A program made the translations under genes and the position numbers. A DNA stretch of 64,000 nt from assembly GCA_020634755.1 (NCBI GenBank), contig JACKBC010000026.1, positions 1-64,000 on the forward strand, given 5' to 3'. Positions within the stretch are counted from its first letter, which is position 1. Each line of letters starts with the position of its first letter. Source of the stretch: Caldilineaceae bacterium. Its GTDB lineage: Bacteria > Chloroflexota > Anaerolineae > Caldilineales > Caldilineaceae. Shown here one piece after another: positions 51,992-61,789 of this stretch. The notes below the pieces were generated by a model. It was given only the letters and a program-made list of their open reading frames with translations. It was not told the DNA's origin and made no database searches.

Positions 51992-53404
51992 CTATTCCCA
52001 ACTCGAATGGAAAATGCCTTCGCGGTCGGTGCGCTCATAGGTGTGGGCGCCGAAGAAGTCACGCTGGGCTTGCAATAGATTGGCGGGCAGACGGGCGCTG
52101 CGATAACTGTCGTAATAAGCCAGGCTGGCGCTAAAGGCCGGCACGGGAATCCCCAGCCCGACAGCGGTCTGCACCACATGGCGCCAGGCGGGCAACCGCT
52201 CCTGCACGGCTTGGCGGAAGTCGTCATCCAGCAGCAGATTGGGCAGCGCCGAGTTGCGCTCAAAGGCGTCGGTAATATGGTTGAGGAAGCGGGCGCGGAT
52301 AATGCAGCCGGCGCGCCAGAGAGCGGCCACCTGGCCCAGATCCAGATTGTAGTCATATTCTTCGCTGGCAATGCGCAGCAGCGCCATGCCCTGAGCGTAG
52401 GCGCTGATCTTGCTGGCATAGAGCGCCTGGCGCACGGCGTTAATCAGCGCGTCGCGGTCGCCGCTGTAGGCTGCATCGACCCCGCTCCCCAGCACCTTGG
52501 CCGCCTCGACGCGTTCACTTTTGAGGCTGGAGAGGATGCGCCCCACTACCGCGCTATTAATGGTGGGAATGGGTGCGCCCAGGTCAAAGGCGTCTTGGCT
52601 GGTCCATTTGCCCGTGCCCTTTTGCGCGGCCTTATCCAACACCAGATTAACCAGCGGTTGGCCAGTCTCTTCGTCAATCCGCTTAAAGATGGTGGCCGTA
52701 ATCTCGATCAAAAAGCTGTCCAGCTCGCCCTGGTTCCATTCGGTAAAAATTTCGGCCAGTTCGGCAGGCTGCAAACCCAGCGCGTGTTGCAAAATGTCAT
52801 ACGATTCGGCGATTAGCTGCATATCGCCATATTCAATGCCGTTATGCACCATCTTCACATAGTGCCCAGCGCCACGCGGCCCCAGGTAGGAGACACAGGG
52901 CTTGCCATCTTCGGGCGCTTTGGCGGCAATGGCTTCCAGAATGGGCTGCACCTTTGTCCACACTTCCTGCGGCCCGCCGGGCATAATAGAGGGCCCCCAC
53001 AGAGCGCCCTCTTCACCACCGCTGACGCCCACCCCCATAAAGTTGAAGCCCTGCTCGGTTAGGGCCACGGCGCGCCGCTCGGTATCGCGATAGAAGCTGT
53101 TGCCGCCGTCCATAATCAGATCGCCCTTGTCCAGCAGCGGCGTGAGCTGTTCGATGACTGCATCCACGGCGCCGCCGGCCTTGACCATAATCATGACCTT
53201 GCGCGGGCTTTCCAGGCTCTGGACAAATTCCGCCAGCGTTTCGGTCGGCAACAGCTTTTTACCCGGATGCGCGTCTACAAATTCGCGCATGGTGGAGGTG
53301 GTGCGATTGTAAACGGCCACCGCATAGCCGTTGCGTTCCATGTTGAGAACCAGGTTTTGGCCCATTACGGCCAGGCCGATGAGGCCTATGTTTGCTTTGG
53401 TCAT
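51992..53404 (-). CDS. gnd: 6-phosphogluconate dehydrogenase (decarboxylating)
   Basis: A 470-residue enzyme of the oxidative pentose phosphate pathway, converting 6-phosphogluconate to ribulose 5-phosphate with NADP reduction. The ATG at 53404 follows AGGAGATCCTTTA. The Rossmann motif is GLAVMGQNL (11-19) with 'NRT' that favours NADP. Catalytic regions are 'MDGGNSFYRDTERR', 'GVGVSGGEEGALWGPSIMPGG', 'HYVKMVHNGIEYGDMQLIAE' and the C-terminal 'ERTDREGIFHSSWE'. The length matches the long (dimeric) form. Not in an operon with other pentose phosphate genes here. Confidence 0.95.
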   Translation of the reverse strand: MTKANIGLIGLAVMGQNLVLNMERNGYAVAVYNRTTSTMREFVDAHPGKKLLPTETLAEFVQSLESPRKVMIMVKAGGAVDAVIEQLTPLLDKGDLIMDGGNSFYRDTERRAVALTEQGFNFMGVGVSGGEEGALWGPSIMPGGPQEVWTKVQPILEAIAAKAPEDGKPCVSYLGPRGAGHYVKMVHNGIEYGDMQLIAESYDILQHALGLQPAELAEIFTEWNQGELDSFLIEITATIFKRIDEETGQPLVNLVLDKAAQKGTGKWTSQDAFDLGAPIPTINSAVVGRILSSLKSERVEAAKVLGSGVDAAYSGDRDALINAVRQALYASKISAYAQGMALLRIASEEYDYNLDLGQVAALWRAGCIIRARFLNHITDAFERNSALPNLLLDDDFRQAVQERLPAWRHVVQTAVGLGIPVPAFSASLAYYDSYRSARLPANLLQAQRDFFGAHTYERTDREGIFHSSWE

Positions 53405-54236
53405 TAAAGGATCTCCTGAGATGTACGGAAAAATCGTGATTGATTGTCGTATCATTCATATTGCATACAGTATACAAATTGAGCAGTATATCTGCCAAGT
53501 GTGGCAGAGATAGTGATCACAAACAAAGAATGCTTACATTTTCCTTAATTTAAAACCTCTGTTACAATAGAGAACATTGTAAGCCAATCGAAATAAAACT
53601 CGGTTTTTAAGTCAAGTTAGCTGCAAAGATCTTGTGCTATACTTAAAATGTCTAGAAAAACTTACTACATTATTAAACTAAAACCGGAGTAAACTGAAAC
53701 TTTCACACGTTCTACTTTACAGATACAAATCCGTCCAGAATTAAATTGCTTTTGGCTCTCCCCATGGCGTTTGTGTCATTCATAAATGATGTTTTGCGCA
53801 TGGCAAACGCCATTTTTAAGTGATACTGCGGTTGAGATGAGAAGCGGCGTTTTCTGTTGGCTCAATAGGAGCATTGCAACGCCGCTGCTCATTCAGAGCT
53901 GAGCATAGTTCGCCAGTCTGGGCCCTACATTTCCCCAACGCATACAGCGGTAGGCGCGTAGAATTTTTATACACCCTGTTTCCTGGACCAACGCCCCACA
54001 CATTGCCTCCCACATTGCCGCTACATCACAACTGATTTATTATGAAAAATTTCATATTCCTGACGGTTTCGTCAGTCATTTGACGTATTTATGCGTCATT
54101 TAGCCCCGTCCTCGAAGGATACAGGCAATAGCGCCGATTATCTGTATAGGAAACGTAAGTTATTCGTCACAAAATAACACAATAATGTAAGCATTTATAT
54201 TTAATAAATGATATGCAGTATCAAAGGATTTAATTC
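53405..54236. other. Long AT-rich spacer with hairpins and a family C repeat
   Basis: About 830 bp. A hairpin at 53764-53813 (ATGGCGTTTG ... CAAACGCCAT) is followed by five T, like a plus-strand terminator; an extended -10 (TGC-TATACT, 53635-53643) lies about 120 bp upstream, so a short untranslated transcript is possible. 53825-53907 is a family C copy. At 54051-54066 CTGACGG-TTT-CGTCAG makes a small hairpin, followed by a TGACG...CGTCA pair (54073-54089). Confidence 0.5.
53825..53907 (+). repeat. Dispersed repeat family C, copy 2
   Basis: Matches 32033-32115 (TGCGGTTGAGATGAGA at the start, AGAGCTGAGCATAG at the end). It includes an inner pair AAGCGGCGTT / AACGCCGCTG that can fold into a hairpin. 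Confidence 0.6.
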
Positions 54237-54794
54237 ATGATGTACGCAGCGCACCCAGCCTTTATGTTCTCACGCTTACAGATTACTCGTCCTATTCATC
54301 GTCAAATCTTGCCCAAAATTATTCAGCTATTCAATATCCACTGGGCGCACAACAAGGTCATATGGCTACAGATTGCACTTTTTATTGCTATATTTGCCAC
54401 GCTCAGCGTTCAGTTCGGATTACATGCCGCGTCTCAGCGACTCCCCATTTATGTTAGCGCCTTGGTTCAGAGCGGGTCGGCGCGCATCGTTGTACAGCCG
54501 GAAATCCAAGCTGGGAATGTCAATGCAACCAACGCTGAATATAAATGGCTATTCAAAGGGGATTCGGTTCTGATTAAAGCGGGGGACCGCATAGAAGCTT
54601 TGGATGGTGTTATCGTCTTGACCTATGTCGACGGGTCGATGGAGGAAGTTACGCAGACCGATTTTACAGTACCGGAATTGCAGTCAGCCTTGCAAGAGAG
54701 CCCTTTCTCATTTTCAGAGTGGCTGACACGCATTATTCAGGGGCTAAACCAGCCCATTCGTCAAAGCGTCAACGTCGCTTCTGTGCTTGGCTAG
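54237..54794 (+). CDS. Membrane-anchored FecR-like protein
   Basis: A 185-residue protein. ATG at 54237 behind AAAGGATTTAATTC. One TM helix at about 41-58 (KVIWLQIALFIAIFATLSVQF) is preceded by a basic cytoplasmic segment. The external part has a FecR-like motif: 'FKGDSVLIKAGDRIEALDGVIVLTYVDGSMEEV'. FecR domains usually regulate ECF sigma factors or bind surface polymers; no sigma-factor gene is near, so a regulatory role is not supported by context. The C-terminal 40 residues are unassigned. It is a single gene between two long spacers. Confidence 0.6.
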   Translation: MMYAAHPAFMFSRLQITRPIHRQILPKIIQLFNIHWAHNKVIWLQIALFIAIFATLSVQFGLHAASQRLPIYVSALVQSGSARIVVQPEIQAGNVNATNAEYKWLFKGDSVLIKAGDRIEALDGVIVLTYVDGSMEEVTQTDFTVPELQSALQESPFSFSEWLTRIIQGLNQPIRQSVNVASVLG

Positions 54795-55384
54795 TAGCCG
54801 CTTTATTTACGTCCCGGCAAGTCAATTCGAACAGGCTATAGCCGCCCAACGCCATTCAGAGTCTTCAACAATTAAGGCGCTTGCCATTGGCCAAAGGCGC
54901 CACAGATTCACGCAATGAGTTAACGCCAGCGAGAGATCACAACATCGCGGCAGCGTTCCCCCTATCACCAGAAACAAACAGTCAGCATGCGCCAGGCCGA
55001 ACGCCCACAATTTTGCATCCGTGCTGGCGGTCGGCCCCAGCCCCCAAGGCCAGACAGGGCGGCGGCTTCAATAGCGCATGCGGTAATCGTTCCCCGCATT
55101 TTCTACGCTTATCCACAAAATGTTGTTATGCATGTTGCATAAGCGTAGAAATAGATACTTGCTAGCATCCCCTATCCATCAACTACCAACTCCCCCTCCC
55201 TGTCTTCTTCCCCTATCACACCCTGAAGAACCTTCCAGCGCGATTTGGCAATCAAACTCACTAAGCATTTTGCTCATCTTCTGTTACAATCAATGGCAGA
55301 CTCAAGAAGCTCACTTTAAACTCGCACTTCAAACTCGCACTTCAAATTCGCTCTTTAAATTCGTTTGTCATTTATGATTAGGAT
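54795..55384. other. Spacer with hairpin and small direct repeats
   Basis: About 590 bp. A hairpin with perfect 13-bp arms (55100-55112 TTTCTACGCTTAT and 55139-55151) has a 26-nt loop. Near 55308-55365, ACTCGCACTTCAA and relatives repeat in tandem three to four times. A plausible extended -10 (TGT-TACAAT, 55282-55290) may serve the next gene. No gene seen. Confidence 0.5.
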
Positions 55385-58348
55385 ATGCCTCTAATGCGTG
55401 ATAAAGATCCCTTTTCCGAGTTAATCCGCTCGATTGAAGAAAACCTACAGGGAGGAAACTGGGAACCCATAGATGAAACTCAAGAACCACCGCCGCCGGG
55501 AAACCCGCGCCGCCTGCTGTGGATCTTTTTGCCGTTCCTACTTCTTCTATTTTTCAATCGCTTTATTCACTTTTACACAGACCTGATTTGGTATCAAAGC
55601 CTCAATCTCGATTCGGTCTTCTATACGCGCATTTATGCTTCCTTTGGCATCTTTTTGCTCAGCGCCATTCTATTTTGGATTTTCCTGGCGGCCAATGTAT
55701 TTATTGCGCGGCGCATTGAACCCTTTGGGCTTGCCAATACGCCTATCGAACAGATCGCGCGCCTCTTTGGCGTAAATATTACGCCTATCGTCTTAGGCAT
55801 TGGGGCCATATTGGCTTTGCTGATTGGGCTGAATATTTCGTCGATTTGGGAAGATCTGCTTATTTATTTGTATCAGCAAAATTTGGGCTTAAACGATCCC
55901 ATTTTTCACCGCGACGCCAGCTTCTTTATGTTTACGCTGCCGATTTGGCAGCTGGCGCGCAACTGGCTGTTGACCACCACAATTATTACGCTCTTGGCCA
56001 CCGCGCTAGTAAGCGGCGTGGGCTGGCGCGGGTGGGATGTCCAGCGCGGCGTGCTGATCCACCTGGGGGCGCTGGGGTCATTTGTGCTGCTGCTGGTGGC
56101 GTGGCAATACCGGCTCAATGCCTATCAACTGGTATATAGCGCACGTGGCGCAGTTTTTGGCGGCGGCTATACAGATCTTCATGCCCAGCTGCCGGCCTAC
56201 AATATACTAGCCGTCGTTACATTGGCGGCGGCGGTCTTGCTGGTTGTGGTGACGGTGCTGCGTTCAGGCTGGCGCGCAATGTTGGGCGTATTGGCGGTCT
56301 GGTTTGCCGTATCGTTTTTGGCAGGGAGCGTCTACCCGGGGTTAGTCCAGCGCTTTCAAGTGGATCCCAATGAACTAAATCTGGAACGTCCCTATATTGA
56401 AAACAATATTGAGTTTACGCGCGCCGGGTTCGATTTGGATACCATTGAGAGCCGCAATTACGATGTAACCCAACAGTTGACCGCCGACGATCTGCTGAGC
56501 GAGCCGGAAACGGTCACCAATATCCGGCTCTGGGACTATCGCCCGCTGCTGCAAACCTACAATCAGGTGCAAGCGCTGCGCCAGTATTATCATTTTAATG
56601 ATATTGATATTGACCGCTATATGATCAATGGCGAACTGCGTCAGGTAATGTTGGGGGCGCGGGAACTGGTGCCGGACCAGCTCAATGAAAATGCCCAAAC
56701 CTGGGTCAATCGCAAACTGGTCTATACCCACGGGTATGGCGTAGCCACATCGCCTGTGGCGCAGGTAACGCGCGATGGCCTGCCCGAATTTTTGGTCAAA
56801 GATCTGCCACCACGCGGGGATATTGAGGTCACGCAGCCGCAAATCTATTTTGGTGAACTGACCAACGACTATGTAATCGTAAACACAAGCGAGCCCGAGT
56901 TTGATTATCCGCGCGGCGATGGCAACGTAACCACCAGCTTTGAAGGCAACACCGGCATTCGCATGAACTTGCTCAATCGTCTGCTCTTTGCCTTGCGCTT
57001 TGCCGATATCAACATGCTGCTCAATTCGGACATCGGAGCCGACAGTCAATTGCTGTGGTACAGAAACATACGCGAACGCGTGCAGGAGCTGGCGCCCTTC
57101 CTGCATTATGATTCCGACCCCTACATGGTAATCGATGAAAGCGGCAAACTCTACTGGATGCTCGACGCCTATACCGTCAGCTATCGCTTCCCCTATAGCG
57201 AGCCCTTTACTTCGTCGGAACAGTTCGTCAAGCTACGCCCCATGTTGGGCGTCAATTATGTGCGCAACCCCATCAAAGTCGTCATTAACGCCTATGATGG
57301 CCAGGTCCATTTCTATTTGCTCAATGCCGATGAGCCCGTGGCGGCAGCCTATGCCCGTATTTTTCCGGCGCTCTTTACGGCCGGTACGGAAATGCCCGCC
57401 GATCTCAAAGCGCACATTCGCTATCCCAACGATTTTTTCAGCGTGCAGGCCGAAGTATACCGCACCTATCACATGACCAATCCCACCGATTTTTATAACA
57501 AGGAAGATGTGTGGGCGTGGCCCATGGAGCTATTTGAGGATAAGTCACAGCCCATGGAGCCCTATTATGTACTCATGCAGTTGCCGGGTAATGATGAGCT
57601 GGACTTTATCCAGATTTTGCCCTTTACACCGGCCGGACGTGAGAATATGTTAGCGTGGCTGGCCGCCCACAATGACCCAGACAAATATGGACAAAAAATT
57701 GTCTACAAGTTTGGCAAAGATTCACTTGTCTATGGTCCCCAGCAGATCGAAGCGCGCATTGATCAGGATCCAGATATTAGCGCGCTCTTCAGCCTGTGGA
57801 ATCAGCCCGACCAGGGAAGCAGCGTCCTGCGCGGCAACCTGTTGGTAATTCCCTTTGGTGAAAGCCTGCTCTATGTGGAACCACTCTATTTACAGGCCGA
57901 GACCGGCAAAATCCCCGAGCTTAAACGTGTGATTCTGGCCACATCCAACCGCGTGGAAATGGCGGAAAATCTAGGGTTGGCGTTGGCCAAGCTCTTTGGC
58001 CGCAACATACTGTCCGATTCGCGGCTGGCCAGCCTGAATTCTGCCGGCCTGGAAGCCCTTAATACCAGCGCAGATACCCCCGCTGGCGATAATAACCTCA
58101 GTCTGGACGCCAACGCCACCGTAGAAGAGTTGATTGTGGAAGCCAACACGCGCTATGCGAATGCCCAAGAGTTCTTACGCAATGGCGACTGGTCCGGTTA
58201 TGGCCGCGAAATGGCCACCCTGCAGCAGTTGCTTTCACAGCTAGCCGACGTCGTAGGCGCAGATGTAGAGCCGCCAACCGCGCCCGATACAAACGCGCCA
58301 GCGGAGGCAACACCAACCGCTGAAAACGCTACCGAGAGCAGCGATTAG
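55385..58348 (+). CDS. UPF0182 family membrane protein
   Basis: A 987-residue integral membrane protein of a family conserved in Actinobacteria, Chloroflexota and cyanobacteria, with unknown function. The ATG at 55385 follows a weak AGGAT. About seven TM helices lie in residues 35-320 ('RRLLWIFLPFLLLLFFNRFIHFYTDLIWYQSL' first). The large external domain contains the family sequences 'YVEPNELNLERPYIENNIEFTRAGF'-like and 'NLERPYIENNIEFTRAGFDLDTIESRNYDV', plus 'RYPNDFFSVQAEVYRTYHMTNPTDFYNKEDVWAWP'. The C-terminus is Pro/Ala/Glu-rich and disordered. It is transcribed alone. Confidence 0.93.
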   Translation: MPLMRDKDPFSELIRSIEENLQGGNWEPIDETQEPPPPGNPRRLLWIFLPFLLLLFFNRFIHFYTDLIWYQSLNLDSVFYTRIYASFGIFLLSAILFWIFLAANVFIARRIEPFGLANTPIEQIARLFGVNITPIVLGIGAILALLIGLNISSIWEDLLIYLYQQNLGLNDPIFHRDASFFMFTLPIWQLARNWLLTTTIITLLATALVSGVGWRGWDVQRGVLIHLGALGSFVLLLVAWQYRLNAYQLVYSARGAVFGGGYTDLHAQLPAYNILAVVTLAAAVLLVVVTVLRSGWRAMLGVLAVWFAVSFLAGSVYPGLVQRFQVDPNELNLERPYIENNIEFTRAGFDLDTIESRNYDVTQQLTADDLLSEPETVTNIRLWDYRPLLQTYNQVQALRQYYHFNDIDIDRYMINGELRQVMLGARELVPDQLNENAQTWVNRKLVYTHGYGVATSPVAQVTRDGLPEFLVKDLPPRGDIEVTQPQIYFGELTNDYVIVNTSEPEFDYPRGDGNVTTSFEGNTGIRMNLLNRLLFALRFADINMLLNSDIGADSQLLWYRNIRERVQELAPFLHYDSDPYMVIDESGKLYWMLDAYTVSYRFPYSEPFTSSEQFVKLRPMLGVNYVRNPIKVVINAYDGQVHFYLLNADEPVAAAYARIFPALFTAGTEMPADLKAHIRYPNDFFSVQAEVYRTYHMTNPTDFYNKEDVWAWPMELFEDKSQPMEPYYVLMQLPGNDELDFIQILPFTPAGRENMLAWLAAHNDPDKYGQKIVYKFGKDSLVYGPQQIEARIDQDPDISALFSLWNQPDQGSSVLRGNLLVIPFGESLLYVEPLYLQAETGKIPELKRVILATSNRVEMAENLGLALAKLFGRNILSDSRLASLNSAGLEALNTSADTPAGDNNLSLDANATVEELIVEANTRYANAQEFLRNGDWSGYGREMATLQQLLSQLADVVGADVEPPTAPDTNAPAEATPTAENATESSD

Positions 58349-58406
58349 CTTAGCCGCCCACCAAGTCATCGTTCAAAGTCATCGTTCAAAAACAACCTGT
58401 AGATTT

Positions 58407-58440
58407 AAACCCGTCAGGTCTCGCAGACCTGACAGGTTTG
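58407..58440. terminator. Hairpin after the UPF0182 gene
   Basis: Arms AAACCCGTCAGGTCT (58408-58422) and AGACCTGACAGGTTT (58425-58439) pair with one mismatch. No uridine run follows; the same type of hairpin is at 28665-28693, so it might be a REP element that also acts in transcription termination. Confidence 0.5.
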
Positions 58441-58809
58441 GCAGCCAACTTATTTCTGAACGTTTACCCAAGCGCAATGGAATCAGCATTCTTACCCCCC
58501 AAAAATGATTTTTGGCTGACGGCTTAGAGCGAACAGCGTTTTACTCATAAAACTTTCACATTTTACTCAGACGATTTTTAGAATGACTTGTTAATTTATG
58601 GCACAAGCTGTTGCAACGCTCACAATTAACCATCAAGGCTTAGACATTCCACGGCTTACGCAGCGCTAGTGGATCGCCATGAAGTACATTCACCGTCGGC
58701 GAGACGGTTCTGACGCCAAGCCGGCGTAGGGCCCATACGCTCTAGGTGCGCAAAAGCGCATTGGATTCGACCATAACGATATATGCCAAAGCGCTATAGG
58801 ATCAACCCA

Positions 58810-58837
58810 TTGCACTGTCTAGGTCTCGCACTATAAA
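58810..58837 (+). promoter_or_regulatory. Promoter of the HtrA gene (TTGCAC-16-TATAAA)
   Basis: The -35 TTGCAC at 58810-58815 and the -10 TATAAA at 58832-58837 are 16 bp apart and lie 68 bp before the start codon, behind a GAGGAG ribosome site (58892-58897). Confidence 0.5.
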
Positions 58838-58904
58838 ATTTGAGCTGGTATAAAACCACTCTTGTTTTTATCTATCGATATCAATTTGTACGAGGAGATT
58901 TTCC

Positions 58905-60383
58905 ATGCAAGACCCCAATCTACGATTAATTCCCACAGAGGAAAATCTGCGCCCACCGCGGCGCGCCAATGAGCGCATGGGGCGCAACATTGTGCTGGCC
59001 GTCATTCTGACGCTAGCACTGCTCGTGGGCGTAATCTATAGCCCCTTGCTGTGGGGCAACCTGCCGGCGGCGGCAGAAAGCCAAGCGGCGCCAGTGGCAG
59101 CCGCCCGCATATTGCAGTCAGATTCGTCCCTTTTTGCCGACCAGGAGGCGTTGGCCAATCTCTATGACCATGTGGCCAAGTCGGTGGTGAGCATCGACGT
59201 GCTGGCAGACGCTTCGAATGTCCAGTTTGGCAATCCCTTTGGCTTGCCGGACGGTGAAACGCCTCAAATTGGCGGTCAAGGTTCCGGCTGGATCTATGAC
59301 AGCGCTGGCCATATTGTGACCAACAATCACGTGGTGGAAAACGCCAATGAAGTTACCGTGCGCTTTTTCAATGGCTACTGGGCCGAGGCAGAAGTGGTAG
59401 CCACCGATCCCGAAGCGGACCTGGCCGTGATCAAGGTGACCCCGCCCGAAGGCATGGAGTGGCAGCCATTGCCGCTGGCCAACCCAGACGACATTCGCGT
59501 GGGGCATATGGTCATTGCGCTGGGCAACCCCTTTGGTTTGGATAGCACCATGACCACCGGCATTGTGAGCGCTTTAGGACGCAGCCAGCCCGCTGGCGAA
59601 AGCCGCTATACGCTGCCCGACATTATCCAGACCGATGCAGCGATTAACCCCGGCAACTCGGGCGGCCCGCTGATCAACTTGCAGGGCGAAGTTGTAGGCG
59701 TGAACTTTGCCATTCAGTCACAGGTGCGCAGCAATTCTGGCGTTGGCTTTACCATTCCAGTTTCGATTATCCAGCGCATTGTGCCGGCTTTGATCGAAAA
59801 TGGCGCTTACAATTACCCGTATCTGGGCATCAGCGGCCAAAGCATTAGCCCGCAGGTCGCCAAGCTGCACGAACTGACGAATACTCAATTGGGTGTATAT
59901 GTGGCGGAAGTCATCCGCGGCGGTCCCTCGGACAGTGCCGGCATTGTGGGCAGCGAAGAGACCGGAGACATTATCATTGCCATTGATGAGCAAAGCGTCT
60001 CTAGTTTTGAAGACCTGGTTGGCTATCTGGTCACCGAGACTGCACCAGGCCAAACGGTGACGCTCACCGTATTGCGCAGTGGCGAACAGCGTCAGATTCC
60101 CGTGACGCTGGGCGAACGACCCAATTCGGCCCAACTGGTGAGCAATCCCAGTACTGGTTCCGGTCAATCCGGCCCGGTGAATGCCCGTCAGGCGATTGAG
60201 CTGGCGGAGCAGGCCGTCATTGACGGCAACCTGGTGGACGGCGATATTATCCAACGGATTGTAACGCCGAGTGTATCAAATGGCGTTGAGGTGTGGGAGG
60301 TTGAGTTGACCACCGATACGCAAAGCGCCAAGGTAACCGTGGAACGAGAAACCGGTGAAATTTTAGAGGTGGTCGTCGAGTAG
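58905..60383 (+). CDS. htrA: HtrA/DegP-type serine protease with C-terminal PepSY-like domain
   Basis: A 492-residue envelope protease. One TM anchor (about 28-50) exports a trypsin-like domain with catalytic His142 (NNHVVEN), Asp172 (ADLAVIKV) and Ser252 (INPGNSGGPL). A PDZ domain follows (about 300-400; YLGISGQS to DIIIAIDEQSVSSFEDL). The tail (426-492) 'NARQAIELAEQAVIDGNLV' ... 'KVTVERETGEILEVVVE' has the PepSY-type pattern, often an inhibitor or regulator of proteases. A PSTGSGQS linker (415-422) joins PDZ and PepSY. The three-domain order is unusual for DegP. A terminator follows. Confidence 0.93.
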   Translation: MQDPNLRLIPTEENLRPPRRANERMGRNIVLAVILTLALLVGVIYSPLLWGNLPAAAESQAAPVAAARILQSDSSLFADQEALANLYDHVAKSVVSIDVLADASNVQFGNPFGLPDGETPQIGGQGSGWIYDSAGHIVTNNHVVENANEVTVRFFNGYWAEAEVVATDPEADLAVIKVTPPEGMEWQPLPLANPDDIRVGHMVIALGNPFGLDSTMTTGIVSALGRSQPAGESRYTLPDIIQTDAAINPGNSGGPLINLQGEVVGVNFAIQSQVRSNSGVGFTIPVSIIQRIVPALIENGAYNYPYLGISGQSISPQVAKLHELTNTQLGVYVAEVIRGGPSDSAGIVGSEETGDIIIAIDEQSVSSFEDLVGYLVTETAPGQTVTLTVLRSGEQRQIPVTLGERPNSAQLVSNPSTGSGQSGPVNARQAIELAEQAVIDGNLVDGDIIQRIVTPSVSNGVEVWEVELTTDTQSAKVTVERETGEILEVVVE

Positions 60384-60405
60384 ATTTGCTAAAGCCGACT
60401 ACCCA

Positions 60406-60442
60406 CAAAAAGCGTCTGTGCCTGTTCACAGGCGCTTTTTTG
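60406..60442 (+). terminator. Rho-independent terminator after htrA
   Basis: AAAAAGCGTCTGTG pairs with CACAGGCGCTTTTT around a 6-nt loop (one mismatch), followed by T residues; classic intrinsic terminator 22 bp after the stop codon. Confidence 0.85.
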
Positions 60443-60655
60443 TATCTGGGGATCAGGGTTCTCTTTGGCTGTTTGCATGAATTGGGCAACTAAAGTAAAG
60501 TCACTTTGAAAACGATGGTGCTGCCAAAACTACTCTTTGCTCTCTAATTTCACTTTAAGTCAGAATATAGAACTGGCGCCAAGCGCAGCAATCACACCAA
60601 TCTACCACATCCATCAATTAGCTATCGCACAATTTCTATGCCAAAGGAGGCGCTT

Positions 60656-61681
60656 ATGGAATATCGACGAATGGGCCGCACAGGGCTAAAAGTATCCGAA
60701 ATTTGTCTGGGCACAATGACATTTGGCCACAGCACAGATGAGGCGGAGGCGAAACGCATTGTGGATTTGGCGTTTGACGCCGGCATCAACTTTTTTGATA
60801 CAGCCAATTCATATGCCGAAAGTCGATCGGAAACTATCCTGGGCAAAGCTTTGCAGGGACGCCGTCATGAAGTGATTGTGGCCACAAAGGTATTTAACCC
60901 CATGGGCGCCAATCCCAATCAGTCTGGCATGTCCCGCGTGCACATTATGCAGGCCGTTGAGGCTAGCCTGAACCGTTTACAAACGGACTATGTGGATATT
61001 TACTATATCCACCATGTAGATACCCAAACGCCCTTGGAAGAAATGTTGCGCGCCTTTGACGATTTGGTGACCCAAGGCAAGGTGCGCTATATCGCGTGCA
61101 GCAATTACGAAGCGTGGCGGCTCATGGAAGCGCTGTGGATCAGCGACACCAAGGGGTGGGCGCGCTTTGAATGCTACCAGCCGCAATATAGCCTGGTGGT
61201 GCGGGATATTGAACAGGAGATAATCCCGGTATGTGAATTGAAGGGTCTCGGCGTCGTGGTGTGGAGTCCCTTGGCCGGGGGCTTTTTGACCGGCAAATAT
61301 ACGCCCGGCAAACGCACGGTGGCGGGCACACGCTCGGCAGCCGGCTGGGCATATCCCCAACAATATTTTGCCGCCAATGCAGATGAATCACTGGCTACAC
61401 TGTTAGAGGTGGCGCAGGAGATAGATAAGTCGCCAGCACAGGTGGCCGTGCGCTGGGTGCTGGAGCAACCGGCCATTACCAGCGCCATTATCGGCGCACG
61501 CACCGTTGAGCAGGCCACAGACAACATACTCGCCAGCGGCTGGCAATTGGAGCGAGATGCGCTTGCGCGCCTCAACACCGTCTCCACGCTGCCGCACCGC
61601 TACCCCCGCTCGATGGAAGAGAACATGCATGAGCGGCGCAATCGCGCGATTGCCATGCCCTCACTATCCGCCGCTCCGTAA
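60656..61681 (+). CDS. Aldo/keto reductase
   Basis: 341 residues from the ATG at 60656, which follows AAAGGAGGCGC; the earlier in-frame ATG at 60638 lacks a site. It is a (beta/alpha)8 barrel NADPH-dependent oxidoreductase of the YajO/Tas-like group. The catalytic tetrad is visible: Asp and Tyr in 'FDTANSYAESRSETILGKAL', Lys in 'VIVATKVFNP' and His in 'IYYIHHVDTQTPLEE'. The cofactor motif 'ITSAIIGARTVEQATDNI' is near the C-terminus. Broad carbonyl reduction is expected. Transcribed alone; a strong terminator follows. Confidence 0.93.
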   Translation: MEYRRMGRTGLKVSEICLGTMTFGHSTDEAEAKRIVDLAFDAGINFFDTANSYAESRSETILGKALQGRRHEVIVATKVFNPMGANPNQSGMSRVHIMQAVEASLNRLQTDYVDIYYIHHVDTQTPLEEMLRAFDDLVTQGKVRYIACSNYEAWRLMEALWISDTKGWARFECYQPQYSLVVRDIEQEIIPVCELKGLGVVVWSPLAGGFLTGKYTPGKRTVAGTRSAAGWAYPQQYFAANADESLATLLEVAQEIDKSPAQVAVRWVLEQPAITSAIIGARTVEQATDNILASGWQLERDALARLNTVSTLPHRYPRSMEENMHERRNRAIAMPSLSAAP

Positions 61682-61753
61682 CCAAAAGCGTGATTTTTGT
61701 GGGTTCGCCCAGGCAAGCAATATTGCCATTTCATCTCAACAGCATGACACACA

Positions 61754-61789
61754 AAGGGCGCCTGCCAATTCCGCTTGGCAGGCGCCCTT
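61754..61789 (+). terminator. Rho-independent terminator after the aldo/keto reductase
   Basis: Perfect 15-bp arms (AAGGGCGCCTGCCAA, 61754-61768, and its complement 61775-61789) with a TTCCGC loop and T-rich tail. Confidence 0.85.

Larger units (their letters stand above)
58349..58904. other. Spacer ahead of htrA with a diverged family B copy and a promoter
   Basis: About 555 bp. 58654-58730 resembles family B (CTTACGCAGCGCTAGTGG ... CCAAGCCGGCGTAGG), with many changes. TTGCAC (58810-58815) and TATAAA (58832-58837) with a 16-bp spacer make a good promoter for the downstream protease gene. Nothing else seen. Confidence 0.5.

Noticed and set aside
54795..55384. Short ORFs (about 60-95 codons) in the spacer before UPF0182
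   Set aside because: No motifs or conserved features; the spacer shows only a hairpin and short repeats.
60622..60846. Minus-strand ORF opposite the start of the aldo/keto reductase
   Set aside because: It is a shadow of the reductase coding sequence.
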